Positions 34,930 through 47,000 of a DNA stretch of 64,000 nt are shown piece by piece. Each line of letters opens with the position of its first letter. Position 1 is the first letter of the stretch. The notes below the pieces were generated by a model. That model worked only from the letters and a program-made list of their open reading frames with translations, had not been told where the DNA came from and did not search any database. Source of the DNA: Ulva prolifera (Eukaryota; Chlorophyta; Ulvophyceae; Ulvales; Ulvaceae); assembly GCA_023078555.1 (NCBI GenBank), contig CM041196.1, forward strand, positions 8,815,985 through 8,879,984, read 5' to 3'. A program made the position numbers and the translations under genes.

Positions 34930-35479
34930 TAGTTTTGTCGATCACAACAAAACACTTGGAATATATGTGCCCAGGCCCATACCTGCTTTGTGGTGTCCTC
35001 GCTACTGATAGCTTTGTGGAACTGTGGAATCGCGCTGCTCGTTGATCTCTGTACGGATCAGGGTGCATCCCGCGAGATCTGGCGATCTTCTGCGGCATTG
35101 GGATTTGACATGTATCATCCTCTGTCAATCTAATACAGCACGATGGTGCTGCATGGAGACGCAGACGTAGGCTGGCTGACATGGTCATTGACACTGCACC
35201 CTTGGCGTGCGCAGCGCAATCCAGGGATATGCATGATCTGTTACGTACTGCGCTGGCACTTCGCACTGCCAAAAGGCTGTGGTATAAGGTGGCATGACAA
35301 ATGGGATTGGTGTGTGAGATTATACATGCTGAGGAATACTGGTGGCACTTTATGGGCATGTGGAATTATGCACATGTAGCTGTATGCATGCAGCTCATGT
35401 GCACAGCTCTGACGTGGTACAGGCTTGCACTCTGAGGTATTCTTTGGTATACTTTTGGCTGGCACATGATAGCAGGGCA
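34930..35479. other. No confident gene; possible exons of the MSNV gene (copy 2)
   Basis: Counterpart of 7311-7860. I see no difference from copy 1 and no exon that I can defend. Confidence 0.3.
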
Positions 35480-35941
35480 CTAGCCTGAGATACATACACA
35501 TGTATCCACAATCGGTGCCTGCATATCTGGAATATGTGTGCTTCTGAGCAGACAGACTTGGCCATTACAACAGTCGTTGCCCGCAGTCAAGGCCATGGCT
35601 GTGGAGAGTGCAGTGCCGATGGCTGTCGACGCTGGTCCCATGCTCCCTCTCCCTTTGCCCAGGGGCTTCACCAGCACACGCGGCGGCAGCAGTCCAGCGG
35701 TAGTGCCTCTCTTGAAGAAGTAAGTTACGCGCGTCTTCAGCTTCTCAACACTGTTGATATCAACGGAGCTGTCCTGGTCGACGGTTGACGTCATCGGCAA
35801 CCCGTCGACGCCGGCACCCCTGCTCCACACGTTGCTGACAAGCACATCAAGCATCCATGCTCCGTTGACTTCTTCATCAACAACTTCTTTCTTGATGAAG
35901 TCGGGCGAGGCGCAGTGGAAAGTGAACTGCACATTGGACAT
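35480..35941 (-). CDS. MSNV gene: first exon, unknown family (copy 2)
   Basis: Counterpart of 7861-8322, with the ATG at 35941 and an identical product. Both copies are intact although the transposase remnant next to them is full of frame breaks. That shows the MSNV exon lies in a well-determined block, while the breaks start only about 200 bp away. Confidence 0.5.
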   Translation of the reverse strand: MSNVQFTFHCASPDFIKKEVVDEEVNGAWMLDVLVSNVWSRGAGVDGLPMTSTVDQDSSVDINSVEKLKTRVTYFFKRGTTAGLLPPRVLVKPLGKGRGSMGPASTAIGTALSTAMALTAGNDCCNGQVCLLRSTHIPDMQAPIVDTCVCISG

Positions 35942-36559
35942 GCTGGGGCTTTCGTCGGAGCGGAATTAACACACTCAGTCGGTACTGTGGAAGGTCTTTT
36001 TGTATGCTCGCTAACAGATGGCGTAGTTCTCACATGCTTTGTTGCTCCGTGCTTAGAATGGTATGCCACTGAAGCGTCGTCGCGCTGTCTGCCTTCAAAG
36101 GGTTGGCTGCCTCGATATCCCGGCGCCTCGCCGGGGATCGTGGTCGCAAGGCGTTGATGGTACGACAAGGAGTTCTCGCAGTACTTAATGCCTTTGTAGG
36201 AACGGTCCGCGCCAGAGTCCTTGCGATGTCGCAGCACGTCTTCACAAACATGCTGAAGTACGGCTGACTGCGATGGCCAGGTCTTGACTGAAGTAGCATG
36301 AGGTAGGCGAGACACTTGCCAAAGTGAACTGTAAGTGCCTGATCCCTCCCAAGCCGACGGGGAGGGAACCTTTGAAATTCCAGTGTTTAGGCTGTGGTGA
36401 TAAGTTTTTCCCGGCACACCACCGCACAAAGCCATCACGAGCCTTGCAACAAGCGGCTGAGTGCAGCAGCCGGTGAGCGGAGAGCCACCGGTGGACACAT
36501 CGAGGCGGGCCCAGCCTCGAGATCAACCATTGGCCTGACCTCCGCGACTGTCGATGATG

Positions 36560-38390
36560 ACGTCATCGGCAGACACAAGGGGGCGGGTCCCTCTGGGAGA
36601 CAGCTAACACCCCCAGCCATGGGGGGTCACCCCAATGGCCCTGCCCACTCCGACGACCTCTTCAACGTGCGTTCCTGCGGTAGTTGACCGTGCTGAGTTC
36701 TGGGTTGCCTGATCATGATGCAGATCGGCATGACAACAGTTCATGAAGGTCATGGGTGTCAGCGCTTGTGTCACTCGCGTCCCTTTGCTGTACCTTGCCT
36801 GCTCGCCCAATGCAACTCCGACGCTTCGTGATTGTGTACAGCTGCCCCCACCGTCCGAAAGCGATGATGCCGAAGGCCCCGCACAACTCTCAGATGAAGA
36901 CTCAGTCTTCTCAGATGCAGGCTCCATTCCCTTCTCCACAGAGTCGGAATACAGTTCGGACGATTCCGACGTGTGTCCACACACTCCATTTCATGCAATG
37001 CTGTGAATCCCCTCGTACTCCTCCGTGGGGCTGGCCGGATCCTTTCACATGCAAGACAATCATGGCGACAGCCCGCTCCCCACCACCGGGGCCGGAAGGG
37101 CACGGGCGCCCGGTGGCATGAGCAACAAATGGAACACATGTACACCGGGAGCGCCCTCCCGGTTCTTACGGTGTGCATGTGGATTGCCCAGTTGAAGAGC
37201 CTCTTCGGCATAACAAGACGTGGTCGTCGATATGTGGTGCCGGTTCATATATTACCTCCTGCTACCCGATGGAAAATTTTCCCCTCCCTCCCTCCACCTC
37301 GTCAAGGCGGTCTTGGGTGTCCCTGCTGTGTCCTCTGTGACACGCCACGTTTGGCCCCAGTGCTGGAGCTTGTTTCCCAAACTTGATCCGTGTGACCATC
37401 GTCAGCTCCGGGCGGACACCTGTGGAACCCCTGGTTGTACACAACAGCGATTCGATGTTGATCTCACAGGGAAGGGTGTCCCTGTGCGCTCAACTTTCTT
37501 CTTTGCAGAAGAAGCCTCGCTCAAATACCTCCTCCTGCAGCCTGGGCTGCTGTCGAGCGTCCGAGAAGCCAGGGCAAGAGCTGTCAAAGACGAAAGCAGC
37601 TTCATCAACTCCCCGGCTAGAAAGGCGCTCAACCAGGCGTGCGGGGGCAAAATCCTCAAGCCAGGTGATCGGGAGCTCGACTTACTCTTCAGCCTCGGTG
37701 CGCTCCACATCCTCTTCAGATTCTGTGGCTATCAGCCGTACCGACTCAGCACGCACTTGCAGTTCCGTGAATGGGTAACCTTTGCCGTGTGTCCCTCACT
37801 ACAAATGTGCCGTCTGCAGGAGGGGACGGGGCCCAGCTGTATGTCAACAAGCAGCATGGGGTTACTGTCTGGGGGTTCCGCCTGCTTGACCTCCCGCCCC
37901 ATCTCTTGTGTACCAATCAGCTTGGATTCCCCTTCGAGTGGTGGAGGGTCCACCCGAGCCGACATGCATGGCCAGTATTCTGGAGTCCGTTGTGGCCTTC
38001 TTCACGAGGCATGATCCAGGTGTGCACTCAACTTGCCTGCCTCTTCCGGGTCACGTGTACGCTCCCTGATCACCCGGTGTCTGGCCCCGGCATCACGTGA
38101 AGGCCGAAATGTAGGTACTCCTGGCAATAAGGCACTCAAAATCACTCTGCCGAGTGGTGAGAAGCTGCACGTGCGGCTGGTACTGTGATGTGTTGAGGGG
38201 GATATCCCATGGCTGGAGAAACTTACCAACAGCATCGGCCACACGGCGTAGAGGGCGTGTTTCAGATGTGCCCAAAACGGCGTGTGGGTTGTCTCCGCCA
38301 AGGCTGTCAGGTCCGTGGTGGTCGCATACGATTGCAAACCCTAGCATGCTAAAGACTGCCTCACGTACCTGTCCTGCCGACAAGTCCTAG
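36560..38390 (+). pseudogene. Tnp2-type transposase, family A, frame-broken (copy 2)
   Basis: Counterpart of 8940-10790. The longest open part is 37220-38014, about 260 codons, covering the LHLVKAVLGV and CWSLFPKLDP segments (YHMVKAVLDV and CWTVFPPLDP in B) and the helical segment with ALNQACGGKILKPGDREL. An upstream acidic segment (SESDDAEGPAQLSDEDSVFS) is also open. The Tnp2 core at 38093-38345 is shifted by two homopolymer differences that copy 1 does not have. Reading the better version of each stretch suggests a gene less damaged than either copy alone. It lies divergent from MSNV at 35941. Confidence 0.55.
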
Positions 38391-38844
38391 CATGCATGTC
38401 ACGACGATGCAGGTGGATGGGACACCATCGCCCTCTGCATCAGCCCGTGCCCTGCTATGCCGAGGGGCCTCTGAAGGGGAAAACACTCACCCTGGAGGAG
38501 GAAGAGGCAGCATCAGCGGCGAACCATGGATGGTGCCAGGGACTATGCAACCAGGCGCTGGTTGCAACCCGCCGCGGACCGCGTGGATGGAGCCGCATCA
38601 CGTGCAGCCCTGTTCCTGGGAGTCAAACAACCGTTTGAAGTACTTGGCAGCGGAGAGCCGGGCAGGGGCCGAAAGGGCGACAAGATTGCTGCTCAGGTTC
38701 AACTCTATTTACAGTGTCATCAACTGCCACCTGTGCACATGTGCCCAATACTCCATTGCTCCGGATCCCTCGGCGCAACCTCTGTTGTGTAGGACCAGAA
38801 GGCATGGTGTCATGTGGCTGCTGCGGCAATCGACATTAAGCGTC

Positions 38845-39441
38845 CCAAGGAAGAATGGGGGAGCTATTGTCCCACACGATGCTTACCTGCTGGAACCTGC
38901 TTTCTTAGCGTATCTGTCTTTTCATCAGTCTACGTGGGTTCTGAAGCGTATGCAGGCAAATGCTGATTTTTATGGTGATTTGCGTCGCAAAGTTGATCCC
39001 CAGCCAATGGGAAATCGTTTTCATGGGTGCATAATTGGCAAAGTGCCTGCGGGAAAATAGTCTGCCAATGATCGTGAGCTCATAGGCCGGGCGAAGTACC
39101 CTGGTGAGCAACTGCATGCAGATTTAGCTGGTCCCATCACCCTAGTAGGAATTGGTGGTGTGAAGTATGTTTTGTTTGTGATGTGCGCCTTTACCCGTTG
39201 CACTTTCGTGGTCGGTCTGTGCAAAAGGAGTGAGGCTACGGCCATGACCTCTTTCATCATTGAGCGCATTCGGGTAAATGTGGTGAAGCCAGGTGATCCG
39301 GGTGTGCGCATCCACACCGATAAAGGAGGCGAGATCATGGTCGAGGCCTTGTTGCCCTACCTCCAGCGTCGTGGCATCACTCACCGCAGCACCCCCACAG
39401 CTGATCACCGCTGTAACACTACAAGGATGGTAGGCATGTGA
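38845..39441 (+). mobile_element. Ty1/copia fragment: GAG-pre-integrase and integrase core (copy 2)
   Basis: Counterpart of 11240-11836, apparently identical. The TAG lies at 39058-39060 in both copies inside a block without indels, so this stop codon is real sequence and not an error. Confidence 0.8.
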
Positions 39442-39444
39442 TGC

Positions 39445-40270
39445 TGTACATTATCAGTGACCCATTGCCGGCTGAACAGTAGGCAAACAGTGTCCAGATG
39501 TGTATGAACTGTATGGCGATCGACGCAGGAGTGGCTGAGTGCTGTACAGCTAACGTGATGTTTGACAGGGATGTGAACGGTGTTGTTGCACGGTCGACGC
39601 GCTGCGATTGTAGAGAATGTACACTTCTGTGCGACGAGTTCGCAAGCTGTCCATTCAATCCTGTGAAATGTTCACGAGTACCTGGGTGATGTGCACTTCG
39701 GCCTGCATCATGCAGTGCACGTGGACCGGCAAGATGCGCTCGTCGTGTACATTCCTTGCGTGGCGTGTTCAAGTCCTTAAAAATCGGCACATTACTGACA
39801 CTCTTTCACCAATGATGTACTCGTCAGGCGTAAGCTACGAGTGCTGTTATACCACGATGATGTACAGTTGGTGCACACGACATGCGATAGCGGATACCCG
39901 GTCATGCAGTCCATATATAGGCTGCAGCTGCTTTACATCATCTCCTATTGTCCGGAAAATAGTTATTGTCGATACTATCATGCCACTCTGGCCCTCGTGT
40001 CCGTGCCGTCGCACTGGAAATCGCTGAGGTACCGAAGCAGCCATCACATGTATGCTGTAGCAGCTGGCTAGCGCCAGCTGAGCCATGGCTCAGGCAGTGC
40101 AGTTGGTGTCAAAAAAAAATATTAAGAAAATAGCCGCCATCCGTGCAACATCATCCTCTGCCTCATGATCCCAGCAACCTGTGCTGGAGTGTACCTTCCC
40201 CTTTGCAGTATCTCTCGGAAACAGGTAAAGGCCCCGCCAGCTCGGCAGCACACTTCAATTATCCCATTGA
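39445..40270. other. No gene recognised (copy 2)
   Basis: Counterpart of 11840-12665, with overlapping short ORFs of no known family. Confidence 0.4.
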
Positions 40271-40274
40271 GTCA

Positions 40275-40985
40275 CTAGATGTTCTGCAGCTCCTCAAAGT
40301 AGGCTATCTTTTGCCCCATTAGTTCCATCTTGGTTTCCTGCAGCTCCGCCACACGGCTTATTATCCCCTATACTCATTTTGACCTGAAGTGCACATTGCA
40401 AGGTGTGGGCTGAGCCACACCTTCAGTTTACCGACTGTGTCCTGTGCGGTCCGCATTTTGGGCTTGACATTGTTGCCCTTGCCAGCACAGCCGTGCTTGC
40501 ATTCTTCAATCACTGCTTCTTGCTCTTCGATCTTACTCTGATTTGGTTTCAGTTCTTTGGCCAGGCGAGCCAGTTCACTCTTCAGGTATTCCTTACGGTC
40601 AACGGCGGGGTGGCTTGTGGAGCTGATGTGCAGCTGTGCAGGTTGTGTGCGGTGCAGATCACTGAGCATGGGGCAATGCTGAGTTGGTGCATACATGCAC
40701 ATAGCAATCTAGTGGAGATCGGACCGCACCTGGACATCAGGAAGGAAGTATCCCATCTCCATTTGCCTCCTTGTCGCTCAAAGGTAGGCCCATCAGGTCT
40801 ACATTATCGATGCCGATCATTGCCATCATATCATCCACAGCTTGGCTGTCAGTGGCCACGGATGGCACCACTAGTGCGTTGTGTGTCTGGTCTGCCTCCG
40901 CTGCCTGGGTCGGCAATTGTGCACAGAACAGTGCAGGGGAGACATAAGGGGTCTTATGTCCATGACCATTGACTTGCATGATCTG
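40275..40985 (-). CDS. Coiled-coil protein gene, carboxy-terminal exons (copy 2)
   Basis: I do not recognise the family. Three minus-strand exons are visible: about 40985-40731 (contains AVDDMMAMIGIDNVDLMGL), 40633-40432 (contains RKEYLKSELARLAKELKP and KIEEQEAVIEECKHGC) and about 40372-40275 (VAELQETKMELMGQKIAYFE, stop at 40275-40277). Donors are GTGCGG and GTAAAC. Acceptors are CTGCACAG and probably GTATAG. The Lys/Glu/Leu heptad pattern predicts a coiled coil across the last two exons, as in many MADF or Myb-like DNA-binding accessory proteins. One extra T near 40760 breaks the first exon here but not in copy 1. It shares a strand with the MANV gene and could be its 3-prime end. Confidence 0.5.
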
Positions 40986-41956
40986 CTATTAGCAAACACA
41001 ATCAGTTCTTGAATGGGGCAGGCAGCACAATCATACCGCCCATGACATGCTGGCACCCCGTGTTGAGGTCTCTGAGTCGCCGGGGCGGAACGGACCTACG
41101 GTGCTGCGCGAGGACAGCTGAATAAAATGGGCTAAACGCCGCAGCACGAAGGCTGTACAGGCAGACAGAAATAGAACAGACAGATGCGAAAAGAGGCAAG
41201 AATTCAATACAATGTGTTGCACGAATGGGTGGCGCCCCAACCAGATCACTGTAAAACGTGCCTGGTCCCAGCAAGCGCTCGGTATAAATACCGATGGTGT
41301 GTGCGCCCAGGTCGATCCCCCTGTTAGAGCTGGCCTCGCCGGATCGCGCAGAGCGCAGACCCCAGATCCCGAGTAACTGCGGGAGAAAGTAAGCATGTGG
41401 CCTTCGGAGCCTGAAGGCTGATCGCACACTGATTTCGTGTTCGATGTGGGAGCCGTGCCTGCTAACAGCGGGCATGCATGCGAAGCCCCAAGGCTGCCGC
41501 GTAACATGCGTGAGTTCGCAAATACACATGGGAGGTCTGCATGCGATCCGGACTGTAAGATACCAGTCTAGCTTGGGTAGGACATGACCGCTAATGCGCT
41601 GGTCCAGGTAATCCGATATAATACAGTGCCAACTAAGCATGGCTGCGTAAGCTGGCCGAGTTGGTGCACTCGTAGCCACGTCCAGTAAGGTGTCTGGCAT
41701 ACACGTATCATTGTGATTCGAGTGTACAGGACGCCGTACATAAATTGCGTGCACATATGTGCATAATAATAATTAACGTGGTATATAATGTATAAGTGGC
41801 GTTGTACAGACGCCAGTCCAAGTTACGAGGACACATGTTGTGGTCTGCGCTGCAGCCTTAGGTGTCTATAGGTGTGCCGCGCCAGCATGCGCCTAGTGAG
41901 ATGTATCTCACAACACCCCGTGCCTGTGCAGATATTAGAAGTCGAGAGGATGTTAC
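40986..41956. other. No gene recognised (copy 2)
   Basis: A 250-codon minus-strand ORF (41002-41754) is open in this copy only; copy 1 breaks it several times. Its composition (Arg, Ser, Cys and His rich) is that of a chance frame. I therefore do not call it. Confidence 0.35.
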
Positions 41957-43728
41957 CTCTGAAACGGCTCTGCCGCTGTGACCCCCCTCACAGTGAGTGC
42001 CCACATCCAACTCGGGAGCCAACGCGCTAGGAGGGCGCCATTCCGTAGATGCACCGATGCCAACAAGCGTGTCGGGTTCTGGTCTCTTCGTGCCGACCTC
42101 AGGAGGGGGTATGTACCTCAGGTTGGCCGTCTCTGGGGTCAATCCCATGTATCTCAGCCTCTCTGGTATGTTCCTCTCGGTGGCGATAGATCTCATGTTG
42201 CCGTGCATGACCTGAACATGTACTTTAGCTATCAGATATTGTGCTGCCAACAGCTGCGAGCAGCATCTCATAGTCTCAAATTGGCTGCTAGTACACGGAC
42301 TTCGATGATGCCATTTGCATAAGCGATTGCCTGCACTTGACACCAGCGTACCTGCTTCGGGTTGCCAGCTACACCCGGGGGAAGCTGCAGGGGGATGGCT
42401 CGTCCGATGGGGTCAGGTTCAAGATGTTCTTTCTCTGGTGTCTGACCTGTTCTCTCGATGTTGCACACATTGGCATCCTTAGGAGTGATCTCCCATTTGG
42501 GCTCGAACTTGTACTTAGGTTCCTTAGGCTGCCACGGAGGATAGTGGCCGTCATCAAAGGCCCACTCTAACCTTGTCTTCTGTACATGGCCAGCCACTGC
42601 GGCTGTACCACCATCGTGCCTGACCAGTAACGCACGCATCCCATCATTGTCAGCACACGACCCATATGCACAATCCAATTGAACAGGATCTAGAGCACGT
42701 GCCAGCTTCCTGTCAAACTGCATGGAAATTTCCATCAAGGCTTTCCCTGGTCCTTTCGCCTCGTGTGTTGCCGCGGGACTAGCTCGCAGTGCTGCTGTGA
42801 ATTTGCGGATGTTCACATTGTTATTGCCCATGCGTCCGTTGACCGCAGTCCTGCATAGTGCATTGTGTTGAACCATATTGAACCAAGCAGGCTCCGGTTA
42901 CAGTGAGAGCAAGAGTACCTGCTACCAACAAGCGTTGTATACCCCGTCATAATCTGTTCCCATGCCTGGGTCAGGTTATAAATTTTGCGTCCGGCCTCCT
43001 TCTCTTTGTCTGTCTCGCCATTCCCCATTGCCTATGTCAGGATAGCAGACAGCTTAGCACATGCACTTGAGATCGACCACATGCACTTGCAAACGGGGTT
43101 GGTGTGGGCGCCTACGCACCTCTTTTGCAAACTCTACCATTCCTTCAACGGGCGTCACCTGAAGCCAACAGCCGTCTGGCGTAGTCGTGTCGTCTAGTAC
43201 CTTTTTCACCTTGGCGCTTTTTTGGTACCCCTCGGGCAGTGGTTTCAATGTCTCTCGGATCTTCGCGCACACGAAGATACCGCCCTTCAGTTTAGCAACT
43301 TTGGAGTCCACGTTCCTTGCAGTCGTCCCGTCGCTGACGCATGACCGACTGCCGCCATGAGCGAACGTGCTTGTTGCAGCCGGAGTTGGCCCCGTCAAAC
43401 TCGAAACCGCCCAGACCTTGCCAGGCAGCTCTGGCGTAACGGGAGCAGCTCCCTCGGGTAATGCTACAGTGTCACACAACAACTCCAGTAAATCAGCGCC
43501 TGTGTAAATGGCTCCGGTCGCACCTGTAGACTTCGATCCCATGGGAGTCACTCTGAACTTGTGCCGCTTCCATTCGGACTCGTCGGTATCGTGGGATACA
43601 TTGATGCCACAATTCCCTAGTAACGTGATCATGAGCGAATTTTGATCGCGCGTTTCGGTATGACACTTGCTGAAAACCTGCTGCGATTTGCCGTCAACAT
43701 TGTTGCATTTCAAAAGCACATTTGCCAT
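41957..43728 (-). CDS. MANV gene, unknown family, at least four exons (copy 2)
   Basis: I do not recognise this gene, but its structure is well supported. The ATG is at 43728. Exons are 43728-43120, 43031-42919, 42850-42352 and 42253-41957. Introns are 88, 68 and 98 nt with GTGCGT, GTACTC and GTACGC donors and TGACATAG, CTATGCAG and GCTCGCAG acceptors, and all phases match, giving 506 codons without a stop. A GTAACA donor then suggests a further exon. The product starts MANVLLKCNN. It contains a Lys/Arg-rich segment (ESEWKRHKFRVTPM), a Thr/Ala/Gly-rich middle and a Pro-rich later part (PPEVGTKRPEPD). It is transcribed away from transposase B across a 38-bp palindrome, so it may be a transposon accessory protein. 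Confidence 0.7.
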
Positions 43729-43856
43729 GATGCCTACGCCAATGAAAGGTTTTTTTGAACTGGGTTGTGGGACATTGAGCGGTGCCCGTCGATCGGTGGT
43801 AGTTTGTACATGCCGGATAGTTGGACGTTTCTGACGGTTTGAAAGCGGGACCGTGT

Positions 43857-43894
43857 TCGTGGCGACTAGAGGCTTAAGCCTCTAGTCGCCACGA
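43857..43894. promoter_or_regulatory. 38-bp perfect palindrome between divergent genes (copy 2)
   Basis: Counterpart of 16235-16272. It starts 129 bp from the MANV ATG and ends 196 bp before the zinc-finger exon ATG at 44090. Symmetry is complete, with AAGCTT-free centre CTTAAG. Being identical in both copies, it lies in a well-determined block. Confidence 0.85.
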
Positions 43895-44089
43895 CCAGCT
43901 TTGATGAAGTAGCTGGATTGTGTGACAAAGATGCAAGGCGAGTACTCTGTCGTGTGCATCACGGATCGGGTGAGAGAGATTATATTATAATTAGACTCTT
44001 GGTGATTGGAAGCGTCTGATACGGAGCACAGTACTAGTGGAGCCAGTACAATCGCCGCTCGCACCAGCTGCATCCGCAACCGTTCAAGT

Positions 44090-47000
44090 ATGCAGGCCGA
44101 TCACGTAGCGACGGAGCCTATGGCTAAACGTGTTAGGAGGACAAAGGCTAACATGGAGTTCAGTCTTGCGCAGAAAGGTATTTACAGTGACCCCGACGCA
44201 AATGGTGCACAGAGGTACAGATGCAAGCACTGTCACACTCCTTTCGCGCCCTCTAGCAGACCGCATGCAACGCGGCACGAGTGCCCCGCTGCCCTGGGTG
44301 TGGCCCAGCATACCGACACCGATGTTGGCGGTCCATTTGCCGGCTGCGACACGAGTCTGCCCTTGGGGGCATCTCTGCAAGACGAGCCTGCTGCTGGCTC
44401 CGGCTCCCCAGATGCATACACGTACAGCATTCCAGAATGCACGGAAGATTGGGCGGTAGGCACTGAGGCAGATGCACCTGTGTATTACACAGCTGAAGAG
44501 GCCGATTTAATCGCTATGGCAAGAGCGACTGCCTTGGATGCTGCCTATGAGGTGTGCCACCCCGATCCCGCAGCTGAGTTGCACAAGACCATGTGAGAGC
44601 AGCACATCAGAGAGGTGCAGGTGCATGACCGAGTGTGCATCGACGCATGTCGCTACATATGTGTTGTTGCAGGAGTTGATCGGATATGATGACTGGAGAG
44701 CCCGAGGCGGACTAGAGGACCTGGATGAGGAAGACGAGGATGACATCGCCCCTCGGACAGCTGGCGATCGTGGCCCATTACCGGGTCAAGAGCTCGCTGA
44801 GGCCGCAGCCGATCAGGGTGTGTATGCACCTGGGCCCATCGGTGTCCATCTGGCTCCGGCACAACGGCGGTTGCAGGAAGTCCATGCTGCACAACAGGGT
44901 TGTCGACCGCCTAAGAAGGGGACCGGAGCATGGTTGCATGCGCACCGAGGGGATCCCATCACACCGGGGCATGCCGTCACCGTTGTGCAGGCCTGTTACT
45001 GGTTGGCGACGATGAAGAACGATCACAGGGTCACAGACACAGTGACTGATCAGTACTGTGCGATGATGCACCACCTGATCCTACCGCCTGACAATTTGTA
45101 CCCAGCATCATATCACATGGTGAAGGCGGTATTGGACGTGGAATCAATCACCACATGTACTAAACACATATGTGACAAGTGTTGGACTGTGTTTCCACCA
45201 CTGGATCCGGCTCAGTATACCGGGAATGCAGATGCAGTGCTGCTGAAGGCTGTGGCAACCGGCGCTTTGATATTTCTGAAACTGGTGGGGTGTTCCCCAA
45301 GCGGAATATCTACTACTTTGATGTACGGGCAACGGTATTGGACCTTCTGGATCCAGGATTGGAAGACCTCGATGCATACCGTGAGCAGCGAAAACAGGCC
45401 TACCAAGACCCTGCTTCTTTTTTGAGCAGCCCCGCCGGTCAGCACGTGGACGCCGCTATAGGCCACAAGCTCAGCAACCCCTCCGTTGAGGAGAATGAAA
45501 TCGTAATTCCGTTTTCTGTGGGTACGGTGCACCTGACCTGGGTCAGGTATATGGCATGTAGTAGCAGCCTAGCTATAGTGTGACAATGCCACCGGTTCAT
45601 GCAGGGGGGGATGGTGTCCAGATCTACACCAACAAAGTGTACGGTACGTTGGCTTGTGGGCTGAAGTTGACTGATGCGCCAGAGGGTTTGCAAGCCTAGA
45701 ATATAACATGGTCCCCGGTGTGCATCGTTCAAGGACCAACAGAGCCTGGGTCTTACCATGATGTCATGGCCCCCATCATAGAATTCTTTGAGAAACATGA
45801 TTCAGGTGTGGTGTTGATGTACATGCCTACTGACTTGAACGACATTCCACTCCTGCTGAGCAGTTTCTCACACTGAGTGAACCTACATGCCGACCGGGTT
45901 CCACACCTCTCCTGGTCGATGTTGGCGGGCCACAGCTGCTGAAAGTCTGGCCGGTTCTGGTGTGTGCACAGGGAGACATCCCGCTCATGACCAAGTTAAC
46001 AGGCGGCTTGAATCATACCGGGCCGAATGCCTGCTTTGCGTGCGCCATGTCGGGGGCCCACAACCACGAAGCCAATACTGTCCGGTACGTTGCTGTGTAC
46101 ATTGGAAGGCGGATATTCCAGATCTAAGCGGGTGCCGGGCCTACACTTGTGACTCCACATGGTGTATCTGCCGTATGTGTGCAGGTGGTTGGGGTTTGAT
46201 GCTGGAATGTTACAGAGGGTCCCATGTTATGCCGCAACTGGCCACTGTGCACCAATGGCAGGTCAGACGTTGCATCCACATGAATTGGGTGCTGTTGACA
46301 CGTCAGGGGACCATCCTCGCGTACCACTAGGTTACCTCCAGAAGGATGGTGGGCGTTACCTCGCGAGGACAGCCTTCACTGATCCCATCGATGTCGCCTC
46401 AAGTACCTGGCTGACAGATAATGTGCTGAAGCTAAGCACATTTGAAATCAACATGCGCGGTAGAAAGGCAAAACTCTATCAAGACCAGGTGCTGCACCCA
46501 TCACTGGAAGCAGTCGAAAAGAAGGATCAGACCCAGCGGGAGGAGTGGGCCAACCAGATGCAGAAGGAGCTCGGAGCTCGCGGAGAACCGATGTTCCAGA
46601 GCCTGTCATACGTGAAGTATGTCGCTTGCAAGAGACAACTGCTGTCATGACTGTCTTCCAGAACCTGTACATGTTTCCTGCACGGGCAGTACTGACTGCC
46701 TAAGCTTAAGTGTGCAGCCCGTGTCACTTCTTTCGGTACGGGATTGCGCACATCTTCTTGCTGGGCATCCTCAAGGACTTCTGGCGCATGTGGCTGAGGC
46801 AGGTGTCTTCTGGAGGACATGTTCTACCGACTTACATCCGGCAACACATCTTAAAAAAGGGATCTGACTTTCTGGTGACAGAGCTGTTTGGCAAGCCGTA
46901 CACCGACTTGCTTCGGTGGGTCTCCTGCCATCTGTGTCGGTGTCTCGACATGCAGCTTCTGTGAAGCAATCGTTGCTGTTGCACTGCATGCCCCGCACTG

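Larger units (their letters stand above)
27621..44677. repeat. Direct repeat, copy 2 (about 17 kb)
   Basis: Partner of 1-17055. Copy 2 is embedded in continuous, gene-bearing sequence on both sides: the Crypton gene reads through its left limit and transposase B reads through its right limit. It is therefore probably the true genomic context. It is not error-free. At several homopolymers copy 1 carries the base that keeps a frame open, for example in the Tnp2 core near 38180 and in the coiled-coil exon near 40760. Confidence 0.95.

Noticed and set aside
41002..41754. 250-codon minus-strand ORF in copy 2
   Set aside because: It is broken several times in copy 1, lies in an indel-rich stretch, and has no recognisable motif or splice partner.
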